From assembly GCA_004554665.1 (NCBI GenBank), contig SFKY01000003.1:1-64000 (forward strand): a stretch of 64,000 nt of DNA, read 5' to 3'. The stretch is from Bacteroidales bacterium. Its GTDB lineage: Bacteria > Bacteroidota > Bacteroidia > Bacteroidales > Bacteroidaceae. A program made the translations under genes and the position numbers. The notes under the pieces are model-generated. The model was not told where the DNA came from, did no database searches, and saw nothing but the letters and a program-made list of their open reading frames with translations. Positions 33,941 to 42,194 of the stretch are shown piece by piece (positions within the stretch are counted from its first letter, which is position 1; each line of letters starts with the position of its first letter).

Positions 33941-34471
33941 ATGACGTTCCGAAAGCACTCACGCAAAGCAATGGGTCTCAACACGACCTCGACGGCAGAC
34001 ATCTCATTTGTCTTGCTGATCTTCTTCCTTGTCACCACATCGATGGACATGGACAAGGGGCTTGCGCGACAGCTTCCGCAGACAGAGACACAGGACCATC
34101 AGGCGGAGACACAGGTAGAGAAAGAGGCTGTGCTGGCCCTGCAGATTACCGCCACAGACCAACTGATGGCCGACGGAGAGCCTATCGGCATTGGCGAAGC
34201 GGGAAAACGGGTGGCACAACTGCTGAAACGGCAAGGGAAAAACCACCTGATCACCATCGAGACCGACCCAGAGGCACGGTACGACAGCTACTTCCAACTG
34301 CAAGACGCTATCGTCTCCGCATACAGGGAATACCGTGACCTGTGGGCCCAACAACACTACGGCCGTCCCTACCGCAAATGCTCGCCTGCCCAGCGCAAGG
34401 CAGCGCGCGAGGCTTGCCCGCAACGCATCATGGAACACTATGACAACGGCGAGGGAGGCGCCCGCCCATGA
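33941..34471 (+). CDS. exbD: ExbD/TolR-family biopolymer transport protein (first copy)
   Basis: Single-pass inner-membrane partner of ExbB, 176 residues. The membrane helix at ~15-33 contains the motor Asp in STADISFVLLIFFLVTTS. The periplasmic domain follows, with GIGEAGKRVAQLLKRQGKNH. The C-terminus carries an extra basic segment rich in Arg/Ala (~145-176). It overlaps the next gene by 4 bp (ATGA). Confidence 0.9.
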   Translation: MTFRKHSRKAMGLNTTSTADISFVLLIFFLVTTSMDMDKGLARQLPQTETQDHQAETQVEKEAVLALQITATDQLMADGEPIGIGEAGKRVAQLLKRQGKNHLITIETDPEARYDSYFQLQDAIVSAYREYRDLWAQQHYGRPYRKCSPAQRKAAREACPQRIMEHYDNGEGGARP

Positions 34472-34923
34472 GTATGTTTCGCCGACGCAGCCACAGGGTG
34501 CCAGCGCTCAACACGTCGTCTCTCCCCGACCTCGTGTTTACGGTCCTCTTCTTCTTTATGATAGTCACCCACATGCGCAGAGTGACGCTGAAGGTGAAAT
34601 ACCAGACACCACAGGGCACCGAACTGACACGCCTGACAAAAAAAACGGTCAACACCTATATCTATATAGGGGCTCCTATCGGGTCACAAGATGCCGCCAA
34701 CAGCCGCATCCAGATCAACGACAAGTTGGTAACCGCCGACGAGGTGACAGACTACATGGCGGAAGAGCGCAAACGGCTCTCCCCCGAAGACCTCAACCAG
34801 ATGTCGGTGACCATCAAGAGCGACCGCAACACCCGTATGAAAGTAATCACAGATGTCAAGAAATCACTTAGAAAAGCCAACACGCTCCGCATTTACTACG
34901 CCGCGACCGACAAAAAACGTTAA
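34468..34923 (+). CDS. ExbD/TolR-family biopolymer transport protein (second copy)
   Basis: A second ExbD, 151 residues. The membrane helix ~15-33 has the conserved Asp in TSSLPDLVFTVLFFFMIV. The periplasmic domain ends DVKKSLRKANTLRIYYA. Two different ExbD proteins with one ExbB, as here, is a recurrent Bacteroidales arrangement; they may form a mixed ExbD dimer in the motor pore. It starts within the stop codon of the first copy. Confidence 0.9.
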   Translation: MSMFRRRSHRVPALNTSSLPDLVFTVLFFFMIVTHMRRVTLKVKYQTPQGTELTRLTKKTVNTYIYIGAPIGSQDAANSRIQINDKLVTADEVTDYMAEERKRLSPEDLNQMSVTIKSDRNTRMKVITDVKKSLRKANTLRIYYAATDKKR

Positions 34924-34980
34924 AACTACGATTTTGGAACTTTTTATTGCCAATCTGTTACAGATATTATATTTTTTTCG

Positions 34981-34988
34981 TACCTTTG
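34981..34988 (+). promoter_or_regulatory. -7 element of the Lrp-type regulator gene
   Basis: TAccTTTG, 18 bp before the start codon at 35007. No good TTTG lies 19-21 bp upstream. Confidence 0.55.
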
Positions 34989-35006
34989 CATCCAAAATAA
35001 TAACAC

Positions 35007-35516
35007 ATGGCACACCATTCACTGGATTCATTAGACAAGAAAATCCTCAATCTGATTGCAAACAACGCCCGTATTCCGTTCTTGGAGGTAGCACGAGCAT
35101 GTAATGTAAGTGGAGCAGCGATTCATCAGCGTATCGCCAAACTGACAGCCCAAGGCGTTCTCAAAGGCTCCGAGTTTATCATCGATCCCGAAAGGATAGG
35201 CTTTGAGACTTGTGCGTATGTGGGATTGTATCTGAAACACCCCGAAAAGTTTGACGAGGTGGTGGAGAAGCTGAAGAAGATACCTGAGGTGACCGAATGT
35301 CACTACACGACCGGTGGCTTCGACATGTTCATCAAAATCTACGCCCGCAACAACCACCATCTGCTCAATATCATCCACGACAAACTGCAGCCGTTGGGAT
35401 TGTCGCGAAGCGAGACCATCGTGTCTTTCAACGCAGTGATTGATCGCCAGTTGCCTATCCTCGACATCCCCGAGGAGGAGGAAGAGGAAAACGATGACAA
35501 CAACAGCGACGAGTAA
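35007..35516 (+). CDS. Lrp/AsnC-family transcriptional regulator
   Basis: Cytoplasmic DNA-binding protein likely responding to an amino acid or related ligand, 169 residues. The N-terminal helix-turn-helix spans ~5-60 (LDKKILNLIANNARIPFLEV, SGAAIHQRIAKL). The ligand-binding RAM domain follows at ~68-148. The last ~20 residues are an unusual run of Glu/Asp (EEEEEENDDN), an acidic tail not typical of Lrp. Its targets are unknown. It stands alone between the exb operon and a strong terminator. Confidence 0.92.
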   Translation: MAHHSLDSLDKKILNLIANNARIPFLEVARACNVSGAAIHQRIAKLTAQGVLKGSEFIIDPERIGFETCAYVGLYLKHPEKFDEVVEKLKKIPEVTECHYTTGGFDMFIKIYARNNHHLLNIIHDKLQPLGLSRSETIVSFNAVIDRQLPILDIPEEEEEENDDNNSDE

Positions 35517-35552
35517 AATCCGCAACACACAGCTGAAGCAACTGTAACTTGA

Positions 35553-35599
35553 CCTATAGGCCCAAGCAGGAATCACACTGCTTGGGCCTATAGGTTTTT
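35553..35599 (+). terminator. Terminator after the Lrp-type gene
   Basis: A perfect 16-bp stem (35553-35568 with 35579-35594), 10-nt loop and five T. It is immediately followed by the large inverted repeat at 35611. Confidence 0.9.
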
Positions 35600-35610
35600 A
35601 TTCCATTTTC

Positions 35611-35689
35611 CAAAGATGCCCTTTACGGCGCCAAACATGGCATTTAGGTCGGCTAAATGCCATGTTTGGCGCCGTAAAGGGCATCTTTG
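35611..35689. repeat. 22-bp-period repeat F, a perfect 37-bp inverted repeat
   Basis: 35611-35647 and 35653-35689 are exact reverse complements over 37 bp, with a 5-bp centre (GTCGG). Each arm contains two repeat-family half units about 21 bp apart (CTTTACGGC and CATTTAG on the left; CTAAATGCC and CCGTAAAGG on the right). It lies between the Lrp-type gene and the end of folA. Confidence 0.95.
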
Positions 35690-35750
35690 ATTCTTGAGAA
35701 TATTTTGTCAGGGACGACCGTTATGCGCCACAGCGACCGCGCTCACGACC

Positions 35751-36233
35751 CTACACTCGCGTATAATCCACAAAAGCGTAGGCATGGGCATGGCGCTCGT
35801 CTGCATCATGCTCCTCCCTGCTTGCCACCTGCCAGTCGGAATAATCGGGAAAGAAGGCATCGGCCTCGGCAGGCGTGTCATCCACTTCGGTCAGACAGAG
35901 TCTGTCGGCACATCCAATGGCCTGCTCATACACGCTGGCGCCACCGATGATGTAGACCTCCTCGTCAGGGGCACAGTGACCGAGAGCCTCGTCTAACGAC
36001 GAATAACAATCGCACCCGGGAAAGGATGTCTGGCTACGGCTGAGCACGATATTGCGGCGGTTGGGTAGCGCTCCCTTGGGCAGTGACTCAAAGGTACGCC
36101 GGCCCATGATGATGGTATGTCCCGTCGTGAGCGCCTTGAAACGCTTCAGATCGTTCGGCAGCCAGTATAACAACTTGTTTTGAAAGCCGATGGCACGGTT
36201 GCGAGCCACGGCAGCAATGATATACAATTTCAT
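35751..36233 (-). CDS. folA: Dihydrofolate reductase
   Basis: NADPH-dependent reduction of dihydrofolate to tetrahydrofolate, essential when ThyA is used. It has 160 residues from the start at 36233 (MKLYIIAAVARNRAIG); the open frame extends further upstream but would enter thyA. Landmarks are LLYWLPNDLKRFKALT (substrate site), GHTIIMGRRTFESLP (NADPH) and VYIIGGASVYEQAI. It is the last gene of the rsmF-thyA-folA unit, 23 bp after thyA. Confidence 0.95.
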   Translation of the reverse strand: MKLYIIAAVARNRAIGFQNKLLYWLPNDLKRFKALTTGHTIIMGRRTFESLPKGALPNRRNIVLSRSQTSFPGCDCYSSLDEALGHCAPDEEVYIIGGASVYEQAIGCADRLCLTEVDDTPAEADAFFPDYSDWQVASREEHDADERHAHAYAFVDYTRV

Positions 36234-36256
36234 AGGAATCGTAATGATGGAAAATT

Positions 36257-37051
36257 CTAAACCGACACCTGCGCTGCTATGTGCGGCCACGGATCGTAAT
36301 CGGTAAGTTGGAAATCCTCGTAAGTGAAATCAAAGAGACTCTTCACCTCTGGATTGAGCATCATGCGCGGCAGCGGACGCGGCGTGCGGGTAAGCTGCAG
36401 ACGTGCCTGCTCGATATGGTTGAGATAGAGATGGGTGTCGCCGGTGGTATGGACAAAATCTCCCACCTGCAAACCCGTGACCTGCGCCATCATCATCAGC
36501 AGCAAAGCATACGAAGCGATATTAAAGGGTACGCCTAAGAAGGTGTCTGCCGACCGCTGGTACAACTGCAGCGACAGGCGGCCGTCGGCTACATAAAACT
36601 GGAAGAGACAATGGCACGGGGGCAAGGCCATCTGGTCTACCTCAGCAGGATTCCACGCCGTGACCATCATACGCCGGGAGTCGGGATTGGTCTTCAATGT
36701 ATCGACAATGCCCTGAATCTGGTCGATGGTGCCACCCTGATAGTCAGGCCACGACCGCCATTGATGCCCGTAGACAGGCCCCAGCTCGCCGTTTTCGTCT
36801 GCCCACTCGTTCCAGATTCTCACGCCGTGCTCCTGCAGGTAACGCACGTTGGTATCACCCTTAAGGAACCACAGCAGTTCGTAAATGATAGATTTCAGAT
36901 GCAGCTTCTTGGTAGTGAGCAAGGGAAACCCTTCCTCAAGATTGAACCGCATCTGATGGCCGAAGACGCTAAGTGTTCCCGTACCCGTACGGTCTTCCTT
37001 GCGCGTCCCCTCGTCGATGATGCGGTGGAGCAAGTCTAAGTATTGTTTCAT
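36257..37051 (-). CDS. thyA: Thymidylate synthase
   Basis: Makes dTMP from dUMP using methylenetetrahydrofolate and releases dihydrofolate, the substrate of the next gene product. It has 264 residues, identical in length to the E. coli enzyme. The active-site Cys is in LPPCHCLFQFYV, with the dUMP-binding QRSADTFLGVPFNIASYALL and the C-terminal YDPWPHIAAQVSV. Its start overlaps the stop of the upstream methyltransferase gene by 4 bp. Confidence 0.97.
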   Translation of the reverse strand: MKQYLDLLHRIIDEGTRKEDRTGTGTLSVFGHQMRFNLEEGFPLLTTKKLHLKSIIYELLWFLKGDTNVRYLQEHGVRIWNEWADENGELGPVYGHQWRSWPDYQGGTIDQIQGIVDTLKTNPDSRRMMVTAWNPAEVDQMALPPCHCLFQFYVADGRLSLQLYQRSADTFLGVPFNIASYALLLMMMAQVTGLQVGDFVHTTGDTHLYLNHIEQARLQLTRTPRPLPRMMLNPEVKSLFDFTYEDFQLTDYDPWPHIAAQVSV

Positions 37052-38439
37052 ATAGGAATAATGTTTGGTTCTTGGTCAGGTGTATGGGTGCTCTTGATTC
37101 TCCACTCTGCCGGATAGAGGTTGTTGGCGCGGTTTCCCAGGTTCTTGGCGAAGCCCAGAGGGATGTCCCTGTAGGTAATGAGTACGATGCCGCGCGGCGT
37201 GTCGGCCGGCAACACGATAGCCTCCTTGCGCAGATAGGCCATCGCTTGCAGATAGTCTACCGGTGCTTGCGGGAAAGCCTCGCGAGAAAGCGCTGTAGAG
37301 AGAGCCAACGACTGGGTGGGCAGATAGTCCTTGCCCTTGACTGTGGCCAAGGGGATGCCGGCATGTACGATGCGCAGCGACTTGGCTGCCTGTAGGTAAG
37401 TGGCGGCCCATCGCTGGGGAATGGCAGTGAGCAGGTCTTTGTCGGGCACGAGGGTGTAAGCCTGCGCATCGGTGAGCCAGCTGCCTATGCGAGCGGGCAG
37501 GGTGACAGGTTTGGCAGCTTTCGGAGCTTTACCTCTCACGCCGCCATCGTCCCCGGGCTTACGCAAGACAGCCATATACAGTCCCTCTCCCCTACTCTTG
37601 CCGGGGATAAAGCGGTATACGGGCTGTTGGTCGATGAGCGACCCCGTGAGATGCCATGCCTCTGGCACCTCCACGGCAACATGCTCGGCACCCAGTTCGT
37701 CGGCTATCCAACGGGTATTCTCCTCATCCTCATGGGCATTAAACGTGCATGTAGAATAAATCAACCATCCACCGGGCTTGAGACAGGGCCACACATCGGC
37801 GATGATTTCCCTTTGCAGCCGCCAACAGTTGTCCACATTCTGCGGACTCCACTCTGCCAGTGCGCCTTCATCCTTTCTGAACATCCCCTCTCCGCTGCAA
37901 GGCACGTCGGCGACAATGACATCAAACTGCAAAGACGATTTGCGATAGTCTCGGGGATAGTTATTGGTGACCACCACGTCTGGATGGCCAAATTTCTGGA
38001 CATTCTCGCTCAGAATCTGGACCCGCTTGCGGTCGGGCTCGTTGGCAAACAACAGACTGCCGGCCGGCAACACGGTGCGCGCCACGGTGGTCTTGCCGCC
38101 GGGAGCCGCACAGAGGTCGAGCATAGTAACAGGCTTGCGCACCAGGAAACGCAACACGTGGGCCAAGAACATGGACGATGCTTCCTGGACGTAATACAAA
38201 CCTGCGTGTAGCAGCGGATCAAAAGTGAAGTTGGGACGTTCCGTCAGATAGACTCCCTCGCTACACCAGCCTACTCGGTCTGCAAACAATCGCGAAGCCG
38301 TGACATCGCCCTTATATTTAAAGGTATTGAGGCGGATGCTTGTCGGCGGGACCTCTTCCAGCCCCTTCTCCAAGGTCCGATACAATGCTTCGCCCATGAG
38401 TCGTCTCGAATAATCGGCAAAATCGATAGGGAAATCCAT
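37048..38439 (-). CDS. RsmF/RsmB-type rRNA (cytosine-C5) methyltransferase
   Basis: SAM-dependent m5C methyltransferase of the NOL1/NOP2/Sun family, 463 residues from the start at 38439 (MDFPIDFADYS). The SAM motif is LDLCAAPGGKT near 107; the two catalytic Cys sit in DVPCSGEGMF and STCTFNAHEDEE. The C-terminal ~170 residues form a RsmF-like RNA-binding region ending in LGNRANNLYP. The promoter at 38463-38494 lies between this start and the longer open-frame start at 38493, which supports the shorter protein. Confidence 0.9.
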   Translation of the reverse strand: MDFPIDFADYSRRLMGEALYRTLEKGLEEVPPTSIRLNTFKYKGDVTASRLFADRVGWCSEGVYLTERPNFTFDPLLHAGLYYVQEASSMFLAHVLRFLVRKPVTMLDLCAAPGGKTTVARTVLPAGSLLFANEPDRKRVQILSENVQKFGHPDVVVTNNYPRDYRKSSLQFDVIVADVPCSGEGMFRKDEGALAEWSPQNVDNCWRLQREIIADVWPCLKPGGWLIYSTCTFNAHEDEENTRWIADELGAEHVAVEVPEAWHLTGSLIDQQPVYRFIPGKSRGEGLYMAVLRKPGDDGGVRGKAPKAAKPVTLPARIGSWLTDAQAYTLVPDKDLLTAIPQRWAATYLQAAKSLRIVHAGIPLATVKGKDYLPTQSLALSTALSREAFPQAPVDYLQAMAYLRKEAIVLPADTPRGIVLITYRDIPLGFAKNLGNRANNLYPAEWRIKSTHTPDQEPNIIPI

Positions 38440-38462
38440 CCGTAAAATGTTGGTTGTGCTTG

Positions 38463-38494
38463 CAAAAGTATAATTTTTTTTGTTATTTTGCAAC
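38463..38494 (-). promoter_or_regulatory. Promoter of rsmF-thyA-folA
   Basis: On the minus strand, GTTG (complement of 38491-38494) as -33, 20 bp, then TActTTTG (complement of 38463-38470) as -7, 24 bp before the start codon. Confidence 0.6.
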
Positions 38495-38547
38495 TAATTC
38501 GCCGACAGATATGTCCAACAGACAGAAAAAATCAAATCGACAAAGAT

Positions 38548-39201
38548 ATGAAACGCTATTTATCAGCACTCGCACTGGTGCTTACCCTCAGTGCCACACA
38601 ACTTGAAGCGGCGCCCAAGCACCGCAATCACCAACCCACCTCGGCGGTGGCCAAGCCCGACTCGGCCTCTGCTGCGACAATGGGCATTGAGGCCTACTCG
38701 GACACGACGATGGCGGCCGAATCGGCCGACACCATCATCGAGGAGGGTTCCTCACACACAGTGGTCGTCGACTCTGACTCGGTAGACGATGCCATCGAAC
38801 ACGTATGGAAGTCCATCGGATGGGGGGCAGGCGGTGTCGCCATCGGCATATTCGCCGTTCTCATGCTCTGCCTGCTGGCCTTACTCCCGCTCATCATCGC
38901 CATCATCCTGCTGCGCTTCCTCATCAAGCGCCACAACGACAAAGTGGAGTTGGCAGAGAAAGCTATGGCGGCCGGGCAACCTATCCCCGAATCGATGAAA
39001 CCGGTGGACAAACAGACCGAGCGATACCTCTGGCAACGCGGTGTGCGCAATGTGGCCCTGGGCTGCGGCCTTGCCTTGATGTTTACGATATGGAGCTCGT
39101 CGTTCTTGGCTGGCATCGGTGCGCTGGTAGCCTGCTACGGCGTGGGGCAGATGGTGATAGCACGCACCTCTCCTAAGAACCATGAGGATAATAACGAATA
39201 A
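38548..39201 (+). CDS. DUF6249-type membrane protein
   Basis: A 217-residue protein of unknown function starting at ATG 38548. Signal peptide 1-21 (ATQLEAA), then a Ser/Thr/Asp-rich segment to ~85, a long hydrophobic helix at ~100-125, a charged stretch (KRHNDKVELAEKAMAAGQP) and two more helices at ~165-200. The charged motif with PIPESMKP is typical of DUF6249 proteins, which in Bacteroidales are found beside an ECF sigma factor, as here. A role in sensing or anti-sigma control is inferred from that context. Confidence 0.75.
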   Translation: MKRYLSALALVLTLSATQLEAAPKHRNHQPTSAVAKPDSASAATMGIEAYSDTTMAAESADTIIEEGSSHTVVVDSDSVDDAIEHVWKSIGWGAGGVAIGIFAVLMLCLLALLPLIIAIILLRFLIKRHNDKVELAEKAMAAGQPIPESMKPVDKQTERYLWQRGVRNVALGCGLALMFTIWSSSFLAGIGALVACYGVGQMVIARTSPKNHEDNNE

Positions 39202-39212
39202 CACGACTTCCG

Positions 39213-39758
39213 GTGAAAGACCTTGAAGACATATCTCTGGTGACCCAAGCAGCGGTATTTCACAGCGAGCGCGCTTTTAACAAGCTCGTGGTGAAATATC
39301 AGTCGCAGATACGGCGTTTCTTCCTCAGCCAGACGCTGGGGGACGCGCCCCTGAGCGACGACTTGGCCCAAGATACGTTCGTCAAGGTCTATCTGAATAT
39401 CGGCAAGTTTCGTGGCGAGTCGAGTTTTTCCACTTGGCTCTACCGTATTGCTTACAATGTGCTGTACGATTACTTAAAGGCACATAAACTGACCGAGTCG
39501 CTCGACACGCCGGCAGTGATACGCAAGCACGCAGAAAATACAGACAGCCAGCTCAAGATGGATCTCCAGGATGCACTGGCTGTCCTCACCGGCAATGAGC
39601 GGACCTGCATCGTGCTACAACTGATGGAAGGGCAGCAGATAGACCGCATCGCTGCCATCACAGGCATGGCCGAGGGCACGATAAAGTCGCACCTGTCTCG
39701 TGGAAAGAAGAAATTAGCAACCTATTTAAGGAACAATGGATATGACGGAAATGGATGA
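39213..39758 (+). CDS. ECF-type RNA polymerase sigma factor
   Basis: A 181-residue sigma-70 family protein starting at GTG 39213. Region 2 (~20-90) has RAFNKLVVKYQSQIRRF, DDLAQDTFVKVYLNI and SFSTWLYRIAYNVLYDYLK; region 4 (~125-178) has ERTCIVLQLMEGQQIDRIA and GMAEGTIKSHLSRGKKKL. It follows the DUF6249 gene by 11 bp and overlaps the DUF5056 gene by 23 bp, so the three form one unit. The regulon is unknown. Confidence 0.92.
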   Translation: MKDLEDISLVTQAAVFHSERAFNKLVVKYQSQIRRFFLSQTLGDAPLSDDLAQDTFVKVYLNIGKFRGESSFSTWLYRIAYNVLYDYLKAHKLTESLDTPAVIRKHAENTDSQLKMDLQDALAVLTGNERTCIVLQLMEGQQIDRIAAITGMAEGTIKSHLSRGKKKLATYLRNNGYDGNG

Positions 39759-40083
39759 TGAATTGTTGGTGAGCCAGTTTTTCGCTGCCAACCCTATCGA
39801 AATAGAGGACAAGGGATTCTCCCGCAAGGTGGCTCAACGGCTTCCGAGGCGCACACAGCGGATTCGGCGGGTATGGACAGCCGTCTGCTCGGTACTGGGA
39901 CTGGTATTCTTCCTGCTCGTCGATGGAGTCGACAGCCTGCGCAATACATTGGTGGGCATGGCTGGCGACATGGTGGGCATGTTTGCCTCAATCCACGCGC
40001 CGGCCGTATCACCTTTGGTACTGGTCTTGGCCGCGCTCACGCTGGTCTCGGTTTGGGGCTACAACGTGGTGACTGCCGAGTAG
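39736..40083 (+). CDS. DUF5056-type small membrane protein, possible anti-sigma factor
   Basis: A 115-residue protein overlapping the sigma factor gene. The N-terminal ~45 residues are soluble and end in a basic cluster (RLPRRTQRIRR); two hydrophobic helices follow at ~48-70 and ~88-110. The position directly downstream of, and overlapping, an ECF sigma gene suits an anti-sigma factor, but no zinc-binding or known anti-sigma fold is recognisable. ATG 39736 and 39742 are both possible starts. Confidence 0.7.
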   Translation: MDMTEMDDELLVSQFFAANPIEIEDKGFSRKVAQRLPRRTQRIRRVWTAVCSVLGLVFFLLVDGVDSLRNTLVGMAGDMVGMFASIHAPAVSPLVLVLAALTLVSVWGYNVVTAE

Positions 40084-40100
40084 CCCACCAGTAATAGGTA

Positions 40101-42167
40101 TCAGTCGAAGATGATACTGATGCCTTCTTCTTCACGTTTTTCTGCCTCAGGCTTCTTGACCTTAGGCTGTTTTTTCAGCTGTCCATTTTCGTCGAACATG
40201 CCGTAAGTGGTTCGCAATACGACAAACTCTGTACGGCGGTTGAGTTGGTTGCAGATTTCTTGCTTGCCGGCATCCAACTGCTGGATATAATCGACCGTGA
40301 GCGTATCACCTTCCTTCAGCCAGTCATAACGTTCCGTCATTTTTTTACGCACCACCTTGGGGCGCTCCTTGCCATAACCCACAGGGGTGAGTCGGTCAGG
40401 CGCGATACCTTTGGCCACCAGATAGTCGACCACCGCCTCGGCACGACGTTGGGACAATCCCTTGTTATACTCAGCAGAACCTTTATAATCGCAATGGGCA
40501 CTCAGTTCGATGGTGACATTGCCATTCTCATTGAGCAATGTCACCAACTCATCCAGTGCTGCCTCCGATTCGGGGCGCAACGTGGCCTTGTCGAAATCAT
40601 AGAATATATTGTCTATCAGCACGGGCGCAGTGATAGATGCCAAGGGGAACTGCAGCACCGTTTCGGCCGATTCTGGCGTCGCCAACACGGTCAACTCCTC
40701 CTTGTGGTTCAGGAATCCCTTGCACGTAGCCAAGAACACGTAACTGGTGCCCGGCCTTATCACCTGGGTAAACGACCCATCGCCCTTCACACCGAGCTTC
40801 AGGTTGGTGCCATCGTTACCGACCATGTAGACTTGGGCGGCGGGAAGCTCGTATCCGTCTCTTTCGTACACCCAGCCCTTCACCGTATTGATGATTTCGG
40901 GACATTCAAAGGCATAAATGTTGTCCCACCCTCGGCCGTCACCACGATTGGAGGCAAAAAATCCACGATTGTGCGGCCCTTCGAAAGTCATACCGAAGTC
41001 ATCGCCACTGGAATTGAGCGGATAGCCGGGATGCTCCAGCTCGTACTGCCCCTTGGCATTGACCTTGGCAATGAATATGTCGAGGCCGCCCATGCCTGGA
41101 TGGCCATTGGAGGCAAAGTAGAGGTCGCCGTTGGCTCTGAACGATGGGAACATCTCGTCACCGGCCGTATTGATAGGCTCGCCGAGATTCTCCACGCCTC
41201 CCAAGCCAGCCGGGGTGATGCGTACGCGCCACAGGTCAAGCCCTCCCTTGCCGCCGGGCATATCTGAGACAAAGTAGAGCCATGTACCGTCTGGCGATAC
41301 AGCCGGATGGGCATAGCTCGACAACGTGTCACGCGTTAGCTCCAGTTTGTTGGCCTTGCCCCAAGCGGCATCACTGCGCATGGAGGTCACAATCTGCGCA
41401 TAGCGGGGAGCCGACGGATCCGTGGCACACTGCGTCAGGTACATTTCCCGGCCATCAGGCGACAGGCACGAAGCACCCTCGTCGTAAGCCGTATTCACGC
41501 CTCCCTCCACAGGTTGAGGCTTGGACCACTTGCCTTTATCATCTTTCACCGAGACAAAGATATCTCCGTTTTTGGCTCCGGTAATTCCACTCAGTTCATC
41601 GCCCTCTGCCTCGTTTCGGGTGGAGGTGAAATAGAGCCGATCGAACCCATCCCCTCCCAGCATCGGCGAATAATCGTCGCGTCGGGAGTTGAAGACATCC
41701 ATCCGTCTCACCTTGTAGCGCGAACCCTGTTCCTTGATACGAGGGGCCGACAGGGCCGAGGCCAACCCACTCTTGGCCAACTCGTGGTCTGGCACCGAGT
41801 CGAGCACCGTCTGAAACTCGACGGCCGCCTCTTTGTATGCCCCTGCCTTGAGCAGTTGCCGTCCCAAGTCCACCCTGTCTTCCATCCCTGCCTGCCCATA
41901 GCGCACAGCATTGCGATAGGCACCTATGGCACGCTGGTGCTGGTTGATTCGGGCATAACAACGGGCCATCTTCAGTGCCACCTTACCACGCTGCTGCTTA
42001 TCCTTGGGCGAGGTTTTCTGATAGGCTTGCCTGAATTGCTCGGCCGCATCATAATACTCACCGATGGCAAGATGCTTCTCACCATTCTTGATGTTTCTTT
42101 CCACGCCGCATCCCATATACAATAAGGTGGAAAGAAGGACTATTGTGATATACAAACGGCTTTTCAT
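40101..42167 (-). CDS. porE: Type IX secretion PorE-like OmpA-family lipoprotein
   Basis: A 688-residue lipoprotein (signal peptide ending LLYMGC, Cys20). Domain order is TPR repeats at ~25-130, a WD40/PD40-type beta-propeller at ~140-410 (GKANKLELTRDTLSSYAHPA, SPDGTWLYFVSDMPGG, FRANGDLYFASNGHPGMGG), a carboxypeptidase-regulatory-like domain at ~425-500 (VKGWVYERDGYELPAAQVY), and an OmpA peptidoglycan-binding domain at ~525-640 (IELSAHCDYKGSAEYNKGLS). This four-domain order is that of PorE, which anchors the type IX machinery to peptidoglycan. It starts 27 bp after topB. The tail is Lys/Glu-rich. Confidence 0.85.
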   Translation of the reverse strand: MKSRLYITIVLLSTLLYMGCGVERNIKNGEKHLAIGEYYDAAEQFRQAYQKTSPKDKQQRGKVALKMARCYARINQHQRAIGAYRNAVRYGQAGMEDRVDLGRQLLKAGAYKEAAVEFQTVLDSVPDHELAKSGLASALSAPRIKEQGSRYKVRRMDVFNSRRDDYSPMLGGDGFDRLYFTSTRNEAEGDELSGITGAKNGDIFVSVKDDKGKWSKPQPVEGGVNTAYDEGASCLSPDGREMYLTQCATDPSAPRYAQIVTSMRSDAAWGKANKLELTRDTLSSYAHPAVSPDGTWLYFVSDMPGGKGGLDLWRVRITPAGLGGVENLGEPINTAGDEMFPSFRANGDLYFASNGHPGMGGLDIFIAKVNAKGQYELEHPGYPLNSSGDDFGMTFEGPHNRGFFASNRGDGRGWDNIYAFECPEIINTVKGWVYERDGYELPAAQVYMVGNDGTNLKLGVKGDGSFTQVIRPGTSYVFLATCKGFLNHKEELTVLATPESAETVLQFPLASITAPVLIDNIFYDFDKATLRPESEAALDELVTLLNENGNVTIELSAHCDYKGSAEYNKGLSQRRAEAVVDYLVAKGIAPDRLTPVGYGKERPKVVRKKMTERYDWLKEGDTLTVDYIQQLDAGKQEICNQLNRRTEFVVLRTTYGMFDENGQLKKQPKVKKPEAEKREEEGISIIFD

Positions 42168-42194
42168 CCTTGTTGGTCGATATAGTTGTCTTTA

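Noticed and set aside
39736..40083. Classical zinc-binding anti-sigma factor
   Set aside because: No HxxxCxxC motif; only the position beside the sigma gene supports an anti-sigma role, so it is described as DUF5056-type.
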